Source of the DNA: Niabella ginsenosidivorans
GTDB taxonomy: Bacteria; Bacteroidota; Bacteroidia; Chitinophagales; Chitinophagaceae
NCBI RefSeq assembly: GCF_001654455.1
Contig: NZ_CP015772.1
Location: forward strand, 744,001-808,000
Reading direction: 5' to 3'
DNA length: 64,000 nucleotides
Part shown: piece by piece, positions 43,191 through 51,362 of the stretch
Numbering within the stretch: position 1 is the stretch's first letter
Layout: every line of letters starts with the position of its first letter
Program-made: the position numbers and the translations under genes
The notes under the pieces: generated by a model
What the model was told of the DNA's origin: nothing
Databases searched by the model: none
What the model saw: the letters and a program-made list of their open reading frames with translations, nothing else

Positions 43191-44573
43191 TTATTCGTCT
43201 ATGAGCACTTTTACTACCTTTGAGTAGGACCGGGTACCTTCTTTATCTACCTGAACGATTCTTATGTATTGACGCTCGCCCTGCCTGGCACTGATATCCT
43301 TAGTGCCCTTATTACAGGCAGCCAGCGTAATGATATACAACGCAAACAGCCATTGTGGCAAAGATGTTTTTCTGCCGGATCTTGAGAAGCCGGTTAACAG
43401 AACCGCCATCAGAACGGAGGCTGTAAGTATCACATCGTATGGCTTGTTGTACGAATAGGACAGGGGGGTATCTGAGGAGCCGTCAATGGCTTTGGACGGA
43501 ACACTTGCCAGCCATTGAAATTGCCTTCCATCCCCGGAAGTTTCGATTTCAAAGTGATCGTTATTTTTTTCAGTGAGGGTCGTCCATGATACCTGTAGCT
43601 GGTTATTGCGGACGAGTCCCCGGATCACGCCAAAGGATACCGGTAAAGCAATATCACAGGAGGCTGGTGGTGCTGTTCCGGGTGTGCCCCCACCGATATT
43701 GCCTCCTGCACCTGTGCTGTTGATATTATAAACAATGTTGCCGGCTCCGGCACTGATCAATGCATTGCCGTCACCGATCAGCACGTCTCTGATTTCAATA
43801 TAGCCGCTCCCGTCCAGCGGCGGCGCTTCTGATTGCACATTGAATGTATCTGAAATGATGGCGCCACAATCCAGGATAATTCCTGGTTCATGGAACATGA
43901 TCATGCCGGAGGCTTCAACAGTTCCGGCAATGGTCGAATTGGCGTGATGGAAATGCAGGTCCCCGGTAACTGTTACCAGGCTTCCCGCATCCATAAACAG
44001 GCTTCCGCCATTGAGGTTCACAAAACCACTCGCAACGATTTTGGCGTCTTTTTCAAGATGCAGCGTGGAACCGTTGGTTGCAACGATGTTATTATTATAT
44101 CCTTTCGGTAAATTAGAGGTGGCACCTTCTCTGAGTGTTACATTTACATCCGACACGTTCAGTAAACTGTTTACAGTTAAGACAGAATATTTTCCGAGAT
44201 CTCTCGGCCCGTTGAAGGCTACATGATCAGAAGCATTAATCGTAAATCTGGCACTGTCGCCAAGGGTAAGGTATCCCCCATAAACGAGTTCTACCGCGTT
44301 AAGGCCATTGAGGGTCAGCGTTCCGTTCACCAGCAGGGCATAACCGGTCATATTGGATTGTGTGGATGTGATCGTTACGGTTTCACCTTTTGGAATGGTA
44401 AGTGTAACACCATATCCCCATCCCTGGGCTGTGTAATCTCCTGAATAAAGGGTCCTGTCCGAACTGATGTATCCCAGATCAGTCTGCGGGAAACAATTAA
44501 CCGGACCGATAAAGCAAAACAGCAAGGTCAGGTATGCGAGGCAGGCGCGGGGCTGAGGTAGATCGTTCTGCAT
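43191..44573 (-). CDS. Exported surface protein with membrane helices inserted in a C-terminal beta-sandwich
   Basis: 460 residues. A signal peptide ends near NCFPQ. Residues ~35-280 are repetitive, parallel-beta-helix-like (LLVNGTLTLNGLNAVELVYG, STLHLEKDAKIVASGFVNL). A C-terminal fibronectin-like domain begins at VSFGVIRGLVRNNQLQVSW, is interrupted by two hydrophobic helices (ILTASVLMAVLLTGF and LFALYIITLAACNKG), then resumes as YIRIVQVDKEGTRSYSK. Start ATG 44573 is preferred to TTG 44618 because the signal peptide begins there. Function unknown. Confidence 0.7.
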   Translation of the reverse strand: MQNDLPQPRACLAYLTLLFCFIGPVNCFPQTDLGYISSDRTLYSGDYTAQGWGYGVTLTIPKGETVTITSTQSNMTGYALLVNGTLTLNGLNAVELVYGGYLTLGDSARFTINASDHVAFNGPRDLGKYSVLTVNSLLNVSDVNVTLREGATSNLPKGYNNNIVATNGSTLHLEKDAKIVASGFVNLNGGSLFMDAGSLVTVTGDLHFHHANSTIAGTVEASGMIMFHEPGIILDCGAIISDTFNVQSEAPPLDGSGYIEIRDVLIGDGNALISAGAGNIVYNINSTGAGGNIGGGTPGTAPPASCDIALPVSFGVIRGLVRNNQLQVSWTTLTEKNNDHFEIETSGDGRQFQWLASVPSKAIDGSSDTPLSYSYNKPYDVILTASVLMAVLLTGFSRSGRKTSLPQWLFALYIITLAACNKGTKDISARQGERQYIRIVQVDKEGTRSYSKVVKVLIDE

Positions 44574-44663
44574 GGCTATAGCGTTTAAAGAGGATGATTG
44601 ATGATGTAAACCTAACAAAAAGGCGGAAGATATATTTGTGTATGGCCATAGGTATCCTTTTTA

Positions 44664-44677
44664 TTGAAATAGTTCAA
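44664..44677. promoter_or_regulatory. Crp/Fnr-type palindrome upstream of the surface protein gene
   Basis: TTGAA-ATAG-TTCAA, extended to 9-bp arms TTTATTGAA and TTCAATAAA (44660-44681), about 90 bp upstream of ATG 44573 (minus strand). Third member of the set at 38831 and 42257. Confidence 0.4.
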
Positions 44678-44740
44678 TAAATTTCCATTTGAAGATTGTT
44701 TTTCCTTAAAAACTGGGTGTAATTGAAAGTAGTGTTTAAT

Positions 44741-44801
44741 TTGGTTCCCGAAAGTAGTATAGGACTTAGAGACTTTAGGGCCGGGGTGTCTACCCCGGCC
44801 A
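44741..44801 (+). repeat. Intergenic repeat element, copy 2, with GGCCGGGG hairpin
   Basis: Starts TTGGTTC and ends with the perfect hairpin GGCCGGGG-TGTCTA-CCCCGGCC (44779-44800). Same orientation as copy 1 at 42335-42396. Confidence 0.6.
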
Positions 44802-44828
44802 CATTTTTGAATGAAGAGCTATGTGGTT

Positions 44829-45617
44829 TTACTGATCCTGCTGGTGGCGGAGCGCCTGGGCATACTTAACCAGTTCTTTCTCCTTTTTCAGCGCAGATCC
44901 TTTAAGGGCTTTAAGTAGCTGCCACCTGTCTTTGTTTTTTTGTAAGACCAGTACTTCGTTTCTGGCGTTAGAAATGACGCACAGATCCGGTTCGTTATCC
45001 GAACTATAGAAAGCAAAATGATATTCGGTGTTGCCTATTTCTTTATCAGCAGTGATTTCTTCAGCCGGTTGTTCCTCTGTATCTTTTGTAACTTTTTCTT
45101 TTTCCGGCTTTAACCGTACCCCGGTTCTTTTAGGAGCATGCAACTTAACTGAATCCGGATCATAATCCGGCACCATCAGACTGATCGTCCTGGTCAGATC
45201 TCTGCCCAAAACATCTTCTTCCTTCGCATATTTGTCTTTAAATTTCTGAAGCACTGTTCCCGCGGAAGTTTGTTTGATAATAAACCGGCCTTTAAGCCGC
45301 TTCCCATTAAGAATGAATGAGAAAGACTTTTTCTTTACCCCCTCTTTCAGCTTTTTTTCAGTATCAGCCTTGTCATCGTCTTTGTTTACAGTATAAGTGC
45401 CTTTATCGTAAATGTTGGGTATTTGTTTCGGTATGATCGCTTTCAGCCGGGTAACCTTACGTGCAAACCGGTTATCCTGCGTTGGCGGGTAGTTGCCCGA
45501 CCAGATATAATAAACAGTGCCGGCTTCCAGGCAGATACAGAACTCCTTTGGATTGGGTTGGTAAACAATAAACTGTGCCTGGTCTTTCTTTGACCGGGTC
45601 TTACTTTTAGGAGCCAT
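44829..45617 (-). CDS. Degenerate LigD 3'-phosphoesterase-like protein
   Basis: About 262 residues, start MAPKSKTRSKKDQAQF. The region to about residue 130 follows the LigD phosphoesterase layout: FCICLEAGTVYYIWSGNYPP, DNRFARKVTRLKAI, then YDKGTYTV and EGVKKKSFSFILNGKRLKG. The N-terminal histidine/aspartate set of active enzymes (HxxxxxxYDxR) is absent, so catalysis is unlikely. The second half is a charged linker and a domain with HFAFYSSDNEPDLCVISNA. It is divergent from a DNA glycosylase, so a DNA-repair accessory role is possible. Confidence 0.55.
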   Translation of the reverse strand: MAPKSKTRSKKDQAQFIVYQPNPKEFCICLEAGTVYYIWSGNYPPTQDNRFARKVTRLKAIIPKQIPNIYDKGTYTVNKDDDKADTEKKLKEGVKKKSFSFILNGKRLKGRFIIKQTSAGTVLQKFKDKYAKEEDVLGRDLTRTISLMVPDYDPDSVKLHAPKRTGVRLKPEKEKVTKDTEEQPAEEITADKEIGNTEYHFAFYSSDNEPDLCVISNARNEVLVLQKNKDRWQLLKALKGSALKKEKELVKYAQALRHQQDQ

Positions 45618-45865
45618 CCTGCTGTAATGCAAGAACTATTCCATCCCTGTACATCCGGGCTTTTGGTAAGGAACCTGTAAGCATCTTCAATTAAAGATGG
45701 CTTCTTGCACAGTATTTGCAGCCATTAACAAGCCCGGCATGACAAAAAAGAAAGACTGATTTTCAAAACAATAACACATCTGTCATTGGCAGGCATTAAA
45801 GCGTTGGGGAATGACCGGCATAAAACAAAACAATAGCGTATTTAACCTTAAACAAACGGTAAACC

Positions 45866-46645
45866 ATGCCAGAGCTACCCGATCTTCAGGCTTTTAGCCG
45901 CAATCTGACCAGGTCATTAAAAGGTAAAATTGTAGAAAATATTACCCTTACCGTTGACCGGAGAACTAATGTGTCTGAAAAAGACTTAAAAGCAGCCCTT
46001 AGTGGTAAAAAATTAAAGCAGGTTGAACGAATCGGAAAACAACTATGCTGGGATTTCGGCAAGAACGCCCGGCTTTGCATGCATCTGATGTTGCATGGAA
46101 AGCTTGTTTTAATGAAAGACAATGAAGACCCGCCCAAAAATAGAATCGCCTCACTCAAATTTGACGACCAGACATTATATCTTACCGATTTTCAAAAGGC
46201 GGCTCACCTGATCCTGAATCCGCCCGAATCCGGGGCTGTAGACGCTCTGTCCGCACAAATTACCGGAAACTGGCTCGCCGGGCAACTGAAAGGCAGCCGC
46301 GCAAAGATTAAGGCTGTTTTGATGGACCAGCACATGATCGCAGGTATTGGTAATGCCTATGCAGATGAGATCCTGTGGGAGGCGGGGATTGCCCCGCAGT
46401 CCATTGCAGGGAAGATTCCCCCGGCGGCGGTTAACAAACTGGCTAAATCAATTGGTAAAGTGCTCAGGGATGCAGAAAAGCAAATCCTGAAGTCAACTCC
46501 TGATATAATTGCCGGAGAAATACGCGATTTTTTAAAAATTCACAATGCTAAAAAGGATAAAAGCCCTGGTGGCAGCAAGATTCTTAATACAACCCTGGGT
46601 GGCAGAACTACTTATTACACAGAAGAGCAGATCCTGTATAAGTAG
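45866..46645 (+). CDS. Fpg/Nei family DNA glycosylase, zincless
   Basis: A base-excision glycosylase/AP lyase of 259 residues. The catalytic Pro2 and Glu3 are intact in MPELPDLQAFSRNL (Asp6 instead of the usual Glu6). The H2TH region is GSRAKIKAVLMDQHMIAGIGNAYADE with its lysine and IGN motif. The C-terminus has no CxxC pairs; GGSKILNTTLGGRTTYYTEE forms a zincless finger with the conserved Arg. It probably removes oxidised bases. It is divergent from the LigD-phosphoesterase-like gene. Confidence 0.9.
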   Translation: MPELPDLQAFSRNLTRSLKGKIVENITLTVDRRTNVSEKDLKAALSGKKLKQVERIGKQLCWDFGKNARLCMHLMLHGKLVLMKDNEDPPKNRIASLKFDDQTLYLTDFQKAAHLILNPPESGAVDALSAQITGNWLAGQLKGSRAKIKAVLMDQHMIAGIGNAYADEILWEAGIAPQSIAGKIPPAAVNKLAKSIGKVLRDAEKQILKSTPDIIAGEIRDFLKIHNAKKDKSPGGSKILNTTLGGRTTYYTEEQILYK

Positions 46646-46845
46646 CCCGGTCTTTTTTTCCACCAATGCTGTTTTATCCGGTACCTGTTAACATAAGCTG
46701 TTTTATCCTTTGCGAATGCTGGCGCGAACCGGTCTTTCTTTTGTTTTAACAGATTGACAATGTTGAGCGGAACTTCAGGACTGGTTTTTGTGCCTGTATG
46801 AATAGAGATATTTTCTATAATTGTTGAACCACAAAAAATAAATTT

Positions 46846-47394
46846 ATGAAAAAAAGAATTGCCATCCTTGCCACGCATGGCTTTGAAGAAAGTGAACTGA
46901 AATCGCCTAAAGAACATCTGGAACAACAGGGCTGGGAAGCTTTGATCATCAGTCCCGAAGCCGGTACCATCAAAGCATGGGCGGAAAAGAATTGGGGAAA
47001 AGAATACCCGGTAGATCAAACGGTTGGCGAAGCTGATGCCTCCGGGTTTGATGCCCTGGTATTGCCCGGAGGAGTTATGAACCCGGATAAATTACGCACC
47101 AACGAAGAGGCGCTGGACTTTATCCGCGACTTTTTTGATCAGCAAAAACCTGTAGCTGCTATTTGTCATGGTCCGCAGCTACTGATCAATGCAGGTGTGG
47201 TGGACGGCCGGAGAATGACATCTGTGGCCGCGATCCGCGTAGATCTGGTCAACGCTGGTGCTGATTGGGTAGATGAGGAAGTTGTGGTTGACAATGGCCT
47301 GGTAACCAGCCGCACGCCGAAAGATTTACCTGCGTTTAATAAAAAAATTGTAGAGGAGATCCAGGAGGGCATACACGCAGGTCAGGCCTCATAA
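46846..47394 (+). CDS. DJ-1/PfpI family protein (YhbO/YraA-like)
   Basis: 182 residues with the class I glutamine-amidotransferase fold. The nucleophilic elbow is PVAAICHGPQLLINAGVVDG, with the supporting glutamate in the N-terminal THGFEESELKSPKEHLE and ALVLPGGVMNPDKLR completing the site. Homologues act as stress-response deglycases or glyoxalases. A good hairpin terminator follows (47459). It ends the accessory region. Confidence 0.9.
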   Translation: MKKRIAILATHGFEESELKSPKEHLEQQGWEALIISPEAGTIKAWAEKNWGKEYPVDQTVGEADASGFDALVLPGGVMNPDKLRTNEEALDFIRDFFDQQKPVAAICHGPQLLINAGVVDGRRMTSVAAIRVDLVNAGADWVDEEVVVDNGLVTSRTPKDLPAFNKKIVEEIQEGIHAGQAS

Positions 47395-47458
47395 AGCCGG
47401 CAAAGAACCTCCGGGTTATCCGGCTCAGGACTGAAGGGGCCAGAAAACCATTGATTTT

Positions 47459-47484
47459 AAGGCGGGCTACAGCTCGCCTTTTTA
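47459..47484 (+). terminator. Terminator after the PfpI gene
   Basis: AAGGCGGGCT and AGCTCGCCTT pair over 10 bp (one G-U) with a short loop, followed by TTTTAG. Confidence 0.75.
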
Positions 47485-47556
47485 GCAGTTATGTCCTAAT
47501 GGAATGCTATAAATCCTTTCTGTACTTACTTCTTTTGAAATAGTGATTCCGGCTGG

Positions 47557-48744
47557 TTACACTTTATACATCCTGTTGGCGGAATTGATATACTCCAGCG
47601 GGTCAAATGTTTTGTCGAATGATTCCTGTAATTCCTTCATCTTGATCTCAAGATCCTTGATCCGGCTTCCCAGCTGAGGATCTGCCCTGTATTTGTCAAA
47701 AAGGTCTTTGTATTTCAGCAGGTTCTGGCTGATGCGGAAAGTGACCTGCCCAAAGCGTTGTTTTAAAGACTGCACATCGTTCATCTGGATATATGCAGTC
47801 TGGCGCCAGTCTTTGGGGTTTTTGATTTTTTCATTGGCTACGAACTGCGCGGCAGCGTCCCTTAACTTGGTCAGGTACTGGTATCTTTTATCAGCATCAT
47901 TCTCTTTTGAAAAATTACTTTCAAAGTCAGCCTGTGCCACTTTTATAATTGCCAGGTTTTCTTTCAGAGATTTTTCATATTTGCCCTGCAGGTCTTTCAA
48001 TTCTGTGGTAATGGATTCCCACTCATTCTCGATCTGGTTATTGTCATAATTGAACTGGCTTATCTTCATAGTAAGCGTAAGCATTTCCTGGCTTTGCTCC
48101 TTTAATGCCTTTTCTTTTTTACCGATATTATCAATATAGGTAGTCATGCTGGTGAACAGGGCCGAGGTAATAGGTCCTGTAACGGGCACGCCTTTACTAA
48201 AACCGCTTGCAAAGTTGAGGAGGTTATTGGTTACATTTAAAACCGGGCTTTCTGCTTTTTTTTCTTTTACAAAAGCCGTAAAGGAATTGTACCATTTGGT
48301 AAAACCGTCATAATTCATCGGGTTTCCTGTTTCGCTCAGAGAATTAAAAAACGCCTTGGTGGAATTAAACAACATAAGAGGTTTGATTTCCCGGTCCATT
48401 GAAACAAGGTTGACCATTGCAGACTGGTAATTGGCCTGGAAGATGTTCAGCTCATTTTGTTCAATAGCCTTTTGCTTTTCTTCAACCGCCTGTACACGCT
48501 GTACCAGTTTATCCGCCTTTTCCCTGACGTCTTTCGACTCATTGATCGATTTGTCCAGAGCAGACATCCGCTGATCCAGTTGGGTAACCGTGGAATCGAA
48601 TGATTTTGTTTTCAGCGCAAAATTCTTCTGGATATCGTCCAGCACTTTGTCTTTTAATGATTGGACCTGTACGGTTTGCGTATCCTGCGCCTGTATTGCC
48701 ATCATTGAGCACAGCATTCCCGTCAAAAAAAACAATTGTTTCAT
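47557..48744 (-). CDS. Exported coiled-coil protein, function unknown
   Basis: About 395 residues. Signal peptide MKQLFFLTGMLCSMMAIQAQ (start at 48744 chosen for this; the frame is open to 48825). The mature part is almost entirely helical with heptad-like patterns (LDDIQKNFALKTKSFDSTV, KADKLVQRVQAVEEKQKAIE, ELKDLQGKYEKSLKENLA). A glycine-containing segment near the middle (FASGFSKGVPVTGPITSA) may be a hinge. I recognise no family. It is convergent with PfpI and located beside the signalling module. Confidence 0.65.
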   Translation of the reverse strand: MKQLFFLTGMLCSMMAIQAQDTQTVQVQSLKDKVLDDIQKNFALKTKSFDSTVTQLDQRMSALDKSINESKDVREKADKLVQRVQAVEEKQKAIEQNELNIFQANYQSAMVNLVSMDREIKPLMLFNSTKAFFNSLSETGNPMNYDGFTKWYNSFTAFVKEKKAESPVLNVTNNLLNFASGFSKGVPVTGPITSALFTSMTTYIDNIGKKEKALKEQSQEMLTLTMKISQFNYDNNQIENEWESITTELKDLQGKYEKSLKENLAIIKVAQADFESNFSKENDADKRYQYLTKLRDAAAQFVANEKIKNPKDWRQTAYIQMNDVQSLKQRFGQVTFRISQNLLKYKDLFDKYRADPQLGSRIKDLEIKMKELQESFDKTFDPLEYINSANRMYKV

Positions 48745-48932
48745 CTGTATAATTAAGATTTTTTTGAAAGACCTCAGTTGTAACCGGTTCCTGATCCTCA
48801 TAAAAGGATCTGCCCATAAAAACACAAATAACCCGCCAGTTTTAGGTGTTTTTAAGAAAAAATAATCAAAATAAACCAGGCTGATCTGAAAATCAATCGT
48901 TTATATAAAGGTAGGAAAAAAGCAGCATTTTG

Positions 48933-49403
48933 TTAAGACAGTAATGACTGTCTTAATATAAATTCCATTTGCCGGTTGTTTTCTTCCAGCTTTTCGGCAA
49001 TTTCCTTTTTGGTCTTATTGAGGGTATACAGTTCCAGCCCCTCCAGAATGGTTTGTCTCAGCTGGTCTTCCTGCCAGGGCTTTTGGATGTATTTGAACAC
49101 CTGCCCTTTATTGATGGCATCAATGACTGCCGCTATATCTGCATAGCCTGTCAGCAGCATTCTTACAGGTTCAGGATGGTCTTTAATAATGGATTCCAGA
49201 AATTCAATGCCTGTAGTTTCAGGCATCCGCTGATCTGTAATGATTAGATGAATTTCCTGTTCATTTAAAATCTTCAGGCCTTCTGCTACATTCGTAGCTG
49301 TAAAGACTTTGAAGTCTCTTCTGAAACAGGCTTTAAAGGAATTCAGATTATGAATTTCGTCATCAACATACAAAACATTGTAATATTGAAGAGTTTTTGA
49401 CAT
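48933..49403 (-). CDS. Single-domain response regulator with helical tail
   Basis: About 156 residues. The receiver domain has NVLYVDDEIHNLNSF, the phospho-acceptor in IHLIITDQRMPETTGIEFL and MLLTGYADIAAV with KYIQKPWQ. The last ~30 residues form a helix (KKEIAEKLEENNRQMEFILR), no DNA-binding domain. The receiver is clearly similar to the N-terminus of the hybrid at 53523. Start 49403 is preferred over 49463; the promoter at 49451-49458 would give a 40-nt leader. Divergent from the E1-like gene. Confidence 0.88.
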   Translation of the reverse strand: MSKTLQYYNVLYVDDEIHNLNSFKACFRRDFKVFTATNVAEGLKILNEQEIHLIITDQRMPETTGIEFLESIIKDHPEPVRMLLTGYADIAAVIDAINKGQVFKYIQKPWQEDQLRQTILEGLELYTLNKTKKEIAEKLEENNRQMEFILRQSLLS

Positions 49404-49429
49404 AAATGTAATTGGAATTAATATTTCAG

Positions 49430-49437
49430 TAAGTTTG
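49430..49437 (+). promoter_or_regulatory. Candidate -7 element for the E1-like operon
   Basis: TAAGTTTG, exact consensus, 31 bp before ATG 49469. The nearest TTG (49412-49414) is spaced only 15 bp away. Confidence 0.5.
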
Positions 49438-49450
49438 TAAGAAACAAAGT

Positions 49451-49458
49451 CAAAAATA
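49451..49458 (-). promoter_or_regulatory. Candidate -7 element for the response regulator gene
   Basis: On the minus strand TATTTTTG, exact consensus, about 47 bp before the ATG at 49403. It is interleaved with the plus-strand element at 49430-49437. Confidence 0.5.
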
Positions 49459-49468
49459 CTCATTATTT

Positions 49469-50605
49469 ATGAGAAAAGATGCAACTGCTGATAATTTCGA
49501 AAACATAACGGCAATTCAATCATTACAGCACCCCTATCGCCCGGTTTTTTTGAGACTGGAGAACCCGGATGATAAAAACACCTATGATTTTATAAAAGAA
49601 AATATGGCGGGGGTTGAAGTTATAGATACTATTTTACGGCAGCTTAAGGAATTAATAAAAATAAGGAACGCCGGTATCCGGACAGAAGAAGCGCTCAACC
49701 GGTTATTAAAAGAGCAGTCAGAGCAGCTCATTCTGGAAGAATATGGTGTATGGGTTTTTTATCCCTGGTCAAAAAAATTAGTTCATTTACTTGATAAAGA
49801 AGATTTTATAGAGGTCCGAACCAACCGGAACCTGTATAAAATTACCCCGGAAGAGCGGCAGGTGCTGCGATCAAAGACCATCGGGGTTATTGGTTTGTCT
49901 GTTGGGCAGTCAGTGGCCTTTATGCTGGCATTGGAAAGGGTATGCGGGGCATTGCGGCTGGCCGATTTTGATACGATAGATCTAAGCAATATGAACAGGC
50001 TTGCCGTTGGTGTACAGGATATTGGTGTTAATAAAGCCATTCTGGCCGCCCGTAAAATAGCAGAGCTGGATCCTTATATTGACATAACTTGCTATACGGA
50101 TGGGCTAACAGACGGGAATATAGATGATTTTTTTACAGGAGGTCAGCGGCTGGATCTGCTGGTTGAGGAATGCGATAGCCTGCCGGTCAAGATCAAAAGC
50201 AGGATAAAGGCCCGCAGCCTGAAGATTCCGGTAATAATGGATACGAATGATAAGGGGCTGCTGGATGTAGAGCGGTTTGATCTTGAGCCTGACCGCCCGG
50301 TTTTGCATGGCAGAATGAAATTGTTTGAAGGGCTGACCGATGAAGCCGCGGTTGCAAAACTGGATCAGTTAACGCCCCGGGAGCGTTTTGACACAACCAT
50401 TGATATTGTGGGAGCAGAAAATATTTCAGAAAGAATGAAGCAATCATTAAAAGAGATTGGCATTAGCATTACGGGCTGGCCGCAATTAGGGTCTGCCGTT
50501 GGCCTTGGAGGCGCCATGGTAACGGATGTCAGCAGAAGGATCCTGTTGGGACAATACAACGCATCCGGCCGCTATCATGTTGATTTTTATGACCTGATAA
50601 ATTAG
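49469..50605 (+). CDS. E1-like (ThiF/HesA/MoeB) family protein, Rv1355c type
   Basis: 378 residues. A 100-residue N-terminal extension (PYRPVFLRLENPDDKNTYDF) is followed by the ThiF Rossmann fold: IGVIGLSVGQSVAFMLAL (nucleotide loop), LRLADFDTIDLSNMNRLA (magnesium/ATP region), LVEECDSLPVKIKSRIKARS and VIMDTNDKGLLDVERFD. No CxxC zinc pairs or obvious catalytic Cys at the usual E1 position. Family members adenylate a carboxylate, either of a small-molecule or of a protein tag. The next gene starts 8 bp downstream, pointing to an operon with the acyltransferase-like gene. Confidence 0.8.
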   Translation: MRKDATADNFENITAIQSLQHPYRPVFLRLENPDDKNTYDFIKENMAGVEVIDTILRQLKELIKIRNAGIRTEEALNRLLKEQSEQLILEEYGVWVFYPWSKKLVHLLDKEDFIEVRTNRNLYKITPEERQVLRSKTIGVIGLSVGQSVAFMLALERVCGALRLADFDTIDLSNMNRLAVGVQDIGVNKAILAARKIAELDPYIDITCYTDGLTDGNIDDFFTGGQRLDLLVEECDSLPVKIKSRIKARSLKIPVIMDTNDKGLLDVERFDLEPDRPVLHGRMKLFEGLTDEAAVAKLDQLTPRERFDTTIDIVGAENISERMKQSLKEIGISITGWPQLGSAVGLGGAMVTDVSRRILLGQYNASGRYHVDFYDLIN

Positions 50606-50612
50606 TTTCCCA

Positions 50613-51338
50613 TTGATAAGCAAGATACAGATAAGAGTGTTCAGGGCCGTTGATGATCCGGAAGCCTGTGAAAAATTCATTTACGGGCATCGCAAGATAC
50701 TGGAAATCTATTATGGTATTATTAAGATCACTTCCGACAATAACGCCTGGGTAAAAGACCCGAATACCGTGGTGATCGTTGCGGAAGACCCGGAAACAAA
50801 AAAAGTTTATGGAGGCGCAAGAGTGCAGGTATTTGATGGCCAGACACCCTTACCTATAGACAGCGCGGTGAGCAAGTATGATCAGTCGGTAACCGATTAT
50901 ATACAGAATGAATATAAGAGAGGAGGCACCTGCGAACTGTGCGGGGTTTGGAATTCAAAAGAGATTGCCGGCATGGGTGTAGGCAGCCATATACTTACCA
51001 AAGTGGCTGTTGCCATAACCAGCCAGCTGCATGTAAAAAGCATATTTGTGCTTTGTGCCCCCGGCACAGTAAGGATTGCTAAAAAGCATGGATTTGAGGT
51101 TGTTACTTTTTTAGGGAATAACGGGTTATTCTATTATCCGAAAGATGATTTTGTTGCTACCGTAATGGAATTTAAAGATGTTTTTGATTTTCAGAATGTT
51201 CAGGAACCCGAATTGAGCAAGATCCTTCTGCTGAGAAATAACCCTGATATTGTTGTAAATGAAGCTGGGCCAAAAGGAACCTTTGAGGTCATCTATCTTA
51301 TGAATGTAGCTAACTGGGAAAAACTACCTGCAAAATAA
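50613..51338 (+). CDS. GNAT-fold (N-acyltransferase-like) protein
   Basis: 241 residues resembling the N-acyl amino-acid synthase/GNAT superfamily: VVIVAEDPETKKVYGGARVQV, CELCGVWNSKEIAGMGVGSH (CoA-loop GMGVGS), ILTKVAVAITSQLHVKSIFV, GTVRIAKKHGFEVVTFLG. The fold is the one also used by acyl-homoserine lactone synthases, but the substrate cannot be read. The start is a TTG at 50613, eight bases after the E1-like stop. The 7TMR-DISM kinase gene begins 24 bp after this one, in the same direction. Confidence 0.7.
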   Translation: MISKIQIRVFRAVDDPEACEKFIYGHRKILEIYYGIIKITSDNNAWVKDPNTVVIVAEDPETKKVYGGARVQVFDGQTPLPIDSAVSKYDQSVTDYIQNEYKRGGTCELCGVWNSKEIAGMGVGSHILTKVAVAITSQLHVKSIFVLCAPGTVRIAKKHGFEVVTFLGNNGLFYYPKDDFVATVMEFKDVFDFQNVQEPELSKILLLRNNPDIVVNEAGPKGTFEVIYLMNVANWEKLPAK

Positions 51339-51362
51339 TCAAAAAAATAAACAGAGGTAAAA

